A DNA stretch of 6,357 nucleotides from CAYRIY01 sp964424335 (lineage in GTDB: Bacteria; Bacillota; Limnochordia; DTU080; RSA5), in the NCBI GenBank assembly GCA_964424335.1, contig CAYRIY010000150.1, positions 1 through 6,357 on the forward strand, written 5' to 3'. The translations under genes and the position numbers were made by a program. Below the pieces are notes generated by a model. It had not been told where the DNA came from, ran no database searches, and saw only the letters and a list, made by a program, of their open reading frames with translations. Below are positions 5,063-6,357 of this stretch, piece by piece (within the stretch, counting starts at the first letter, position 1; every line of letters starts with the position of its first letter).

Positions 5063-6357
5063 TTACGGCTTTGCCCGTATCCCCGACGCTCGCTTCGCAC
5101 CGCTTTCCTTTCTTGCCGCTTGCGAGTGCTCACTTAGCCATTTTGCGAGCTTTTCCAACAGCTCGGCATTGGGAACAGCGCGGTGGTTTTCGATCTTGGA
5201 GAGTAGACTTGGCGAGATGCCGAGGCGCTCTGCGAGCCACTTTTGCGTCCATCCGAGGCGAGTGCGGATGGACCTTAGGTTTTGCACTGCGTACATGACC
5301 TGGTCGGTATTTGTCGTGATATGGCCCCTTTTCCTTTCGTTTGGGAAGGGCGATGGATGAGGGGCGGGCTGCACGCACACTCGAGCGGCGAGCCAGCGGT
5401 CGACCCAGCCGCGGTACCTGTCCGGGTCGCCGGGACCAAATCCATCCGGCCACGTGACTGATGTGAAGACGTCGGTGTGCTCCAGATCAAGCATGGCGTC
5501 GTCAAACCGCTCACGCACGCGGCCAGCCCAATGCCTTCCGCGGCACTCGGGCCGCGGCAGTTCGCCGATCATGGAGAGCAGTTGCTCGACAGTAAACTCC
5601 AGGGGTTTCGAGGACCTCGATATAGAGTACAGAAAGAGGACTTTCTCGCCAATCTTCTTGGACATCACGCTCCGTCCCCGGGTTCGGCGATGATCGAGGG
5701 TAAGGAGGCGTCGAGGTAGGTGGGAGACGTAGCGGCGCTCACGGGCGTCAAACCACCAACGCGCCCACATGCCCGGGCTCACAAGCCACGATGGGCCGTG
5801 CGGGTCTCGCCCTTTGTCGCCTTGCTCAAGCCGAACCGCCTCAAAGAGTCGATCGCCTCGCCACGTAATGCGGCGTCTGCGCCTGTGTTCTGCGACGCGC
5901 TCCCAAATCGGGTAGTCCTCGACGTCAAAGCGAAGCGCGCTCAAGCGCTCGATCTCCTCCTGGAGCCGTGCGACCCAACTCGCATCCTTTCGACCATCGA
6001 CTCCCTTCGTTTGGAGGATTGTCTCTGACGAGATCACGACCGGATCGCCAAACGAGCGTCGCAATGCGTTTCCATCGTGGTGTGGAGCAAGTCTGGCCAG
6101 GATGGCAAGGAGCACGTCGCTCGTAAACGCGCTCAGCTCTTCGACATGTGACCGGAGGGCGTGGCGACTGAGCGTCTCGCCCGGCGCAATCGCCGGGTCG
6201 AGGTACACTTTGATCGTGCCGCCGTGTCGGCCCGTGCGGGAGAATGTGGGGGAGCGATCCAAGTCGGTCCATCCCCGAGTCTGCATGTAGGCTTGTGTCC
6301 CGCCGTGCCAGATGGCCTCGAGCGCTGTCGCGACGAGCGGGTTGTTGGGCACGACGA
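5063..6357 (-). CDS. Large basic DNA-binding protein with C-terminal XRE helix-turn-helix; possible replication-initiator relative (5' end may be outside window)
   Basis: At least 429 residues if the GTG at 6352-6350 is used; the frame stays open to the window edge, no ribosome-binding site is visible, and the true start may lie beyond. The C-terminal domain (about residues 357-408) is a clear XRE/Cro-type helix-turn-helix: NLRSIRTRLGWTQKWLAERL, then GISPSLLSKIENHRAVP, then a Leu-rich helix. A short Lys/Arg tail follows. The first ~350 residues are not recognised with certainty. They are rich in Arg and Trp, with helices around 64-90, a patch HRRRRR near 156-161, and a segment about 190-300 (WARWWFDARERRYVSHLPRRLL ... 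EKVLFLYSISRS ... FTVEQLLSMIGE) that reminds me of the winged-helix domains of plasmid or phage replication initiators. That resemblance is inference from pattern only. Alternatively it is a free-standing regulator. The gene ends in TAA at 5065-5063, 38 bp from the convergent AraC remnant, with no hairpin between them. Confidence 0.7.
   Translation of the reverse strand, partial: VVPNNPLVATALEAIWHGGTQAYMQTRGWTDLDRSPTFSRTGRHGGTIKVYLDPAIAPGETLSRHALRSHVEELSAFTSDVLLAILARLAPHHDGNALRRSFGDPVVISSETILQTKGVDGRKDASWVARLQEEIERLSALRFDVEDYPIWERVAEHRRRRRITWRGDRLFEAVRLEQGDKGRDPHGPSWLVSPGMWARWWFDARERRYVSHLPRRLLTLDHRRTRGRSVMSKKIGEKVLFLYSISRSSKPLEFTVEQLLSMIGELPRPECRGRHWAGRVRERFDDAMLDLEHTDVFTSVTWPDGFGPGDPDRYRGWVDRWLAARVCVQPAPHPSPFPNERKRGHITTNTDQVMYAVQNLRSIRTRLGWTQKWLAERLGISPSLLSKIENHRAVPNAELLEKLAKWLSEHSQAARKESGAKRASGIRAKP

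Noticed and set aside
1..6357. CRISPR arrays, tRNA or rRNA genes, insertion sequences, riboswitch leaders
   Set aside because: I looked for regularly spaced repeats, cloverleaf-like segments, transposase motifs and terminal inverted repeats, and saw none that I could support by eye.

Overview
The window looks like a piece of a draft genome from a fairly GC-rich, Gram-positive, low-branching Bacillota. An Alicyclobacillus-like member of the Bacillales is my best guess, from the character of the proteins, the purine-rich Shine-Dalgarno sites, the GTG/TTG starts and the classical intrinsic terminators; no search was possible. A run of 100 Ns (1691-1790) marks a scaffold join.

Layout. (1) 1-1062, plus: the C-terminal part of pyruvate carboxylase, closed by a strong intrinsic terminator at 1074-1119. 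(2) 1142-1621, plus: a small zinc nucleoside/guanine-type deaminase. It is followed 39 nt later by a sirtuin (1661-2322) that is split by the N gap. (3) A perfect 15-bp hairpin at 2311-2349 lies between the sirtuin and a convergent sugar phosphate isomerase/epimerase-like TIM barrel gene (3125-2367, minus). (4) 3126-3369: a non-coding stretch with no confident signal. (5) 3370-3940, plus: a chimeric remnant in which the N-terminal third of a GH28 (polygalacturonase-like) gene is joined, out of frame, to the last ~54 codons of an ABC sugar-binding protein, which still has its terminator. (6) 4041-4676, plus: an intact histidine phosphatase (phosphoglycerate mutase-like) gene. (7) 4767-5024, plus: a mini AraC-family gene whose N-terminal cupin start is joined in frame to its last DNA-binding helices, with the middle missing. 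(8) 6357-5063, minus: a large basic DNA-binding protein with a C-terminal XRE-type helix-turn-helix, possibly derived from a replication initiator. Its 5' end may lie outside the window.

How it fits together. The first half is ordinary metabolism: anaplerosis (pyruvate carboxylase), base or nucleoside deamination, NAD-dependent protein deacylation and a sugar-isomerase-like enzyme, in short transcription units separated by terminators. The second half looks like an eroding carbohydrate-use locus: an AraC regulator, a sugar-binding protein and a GH28 enzyme all survive only as end fragments, around one intact phosphatase gene. The two clean internal-deletion junctions (near 3775-3780 and near 4890-4900) are the most unusual feature. 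They could be real genome decay or assembly artefacts. I see no CRISPR array, tRNA, rRNA or insertion sequence, and no convincing new multi-gene system.
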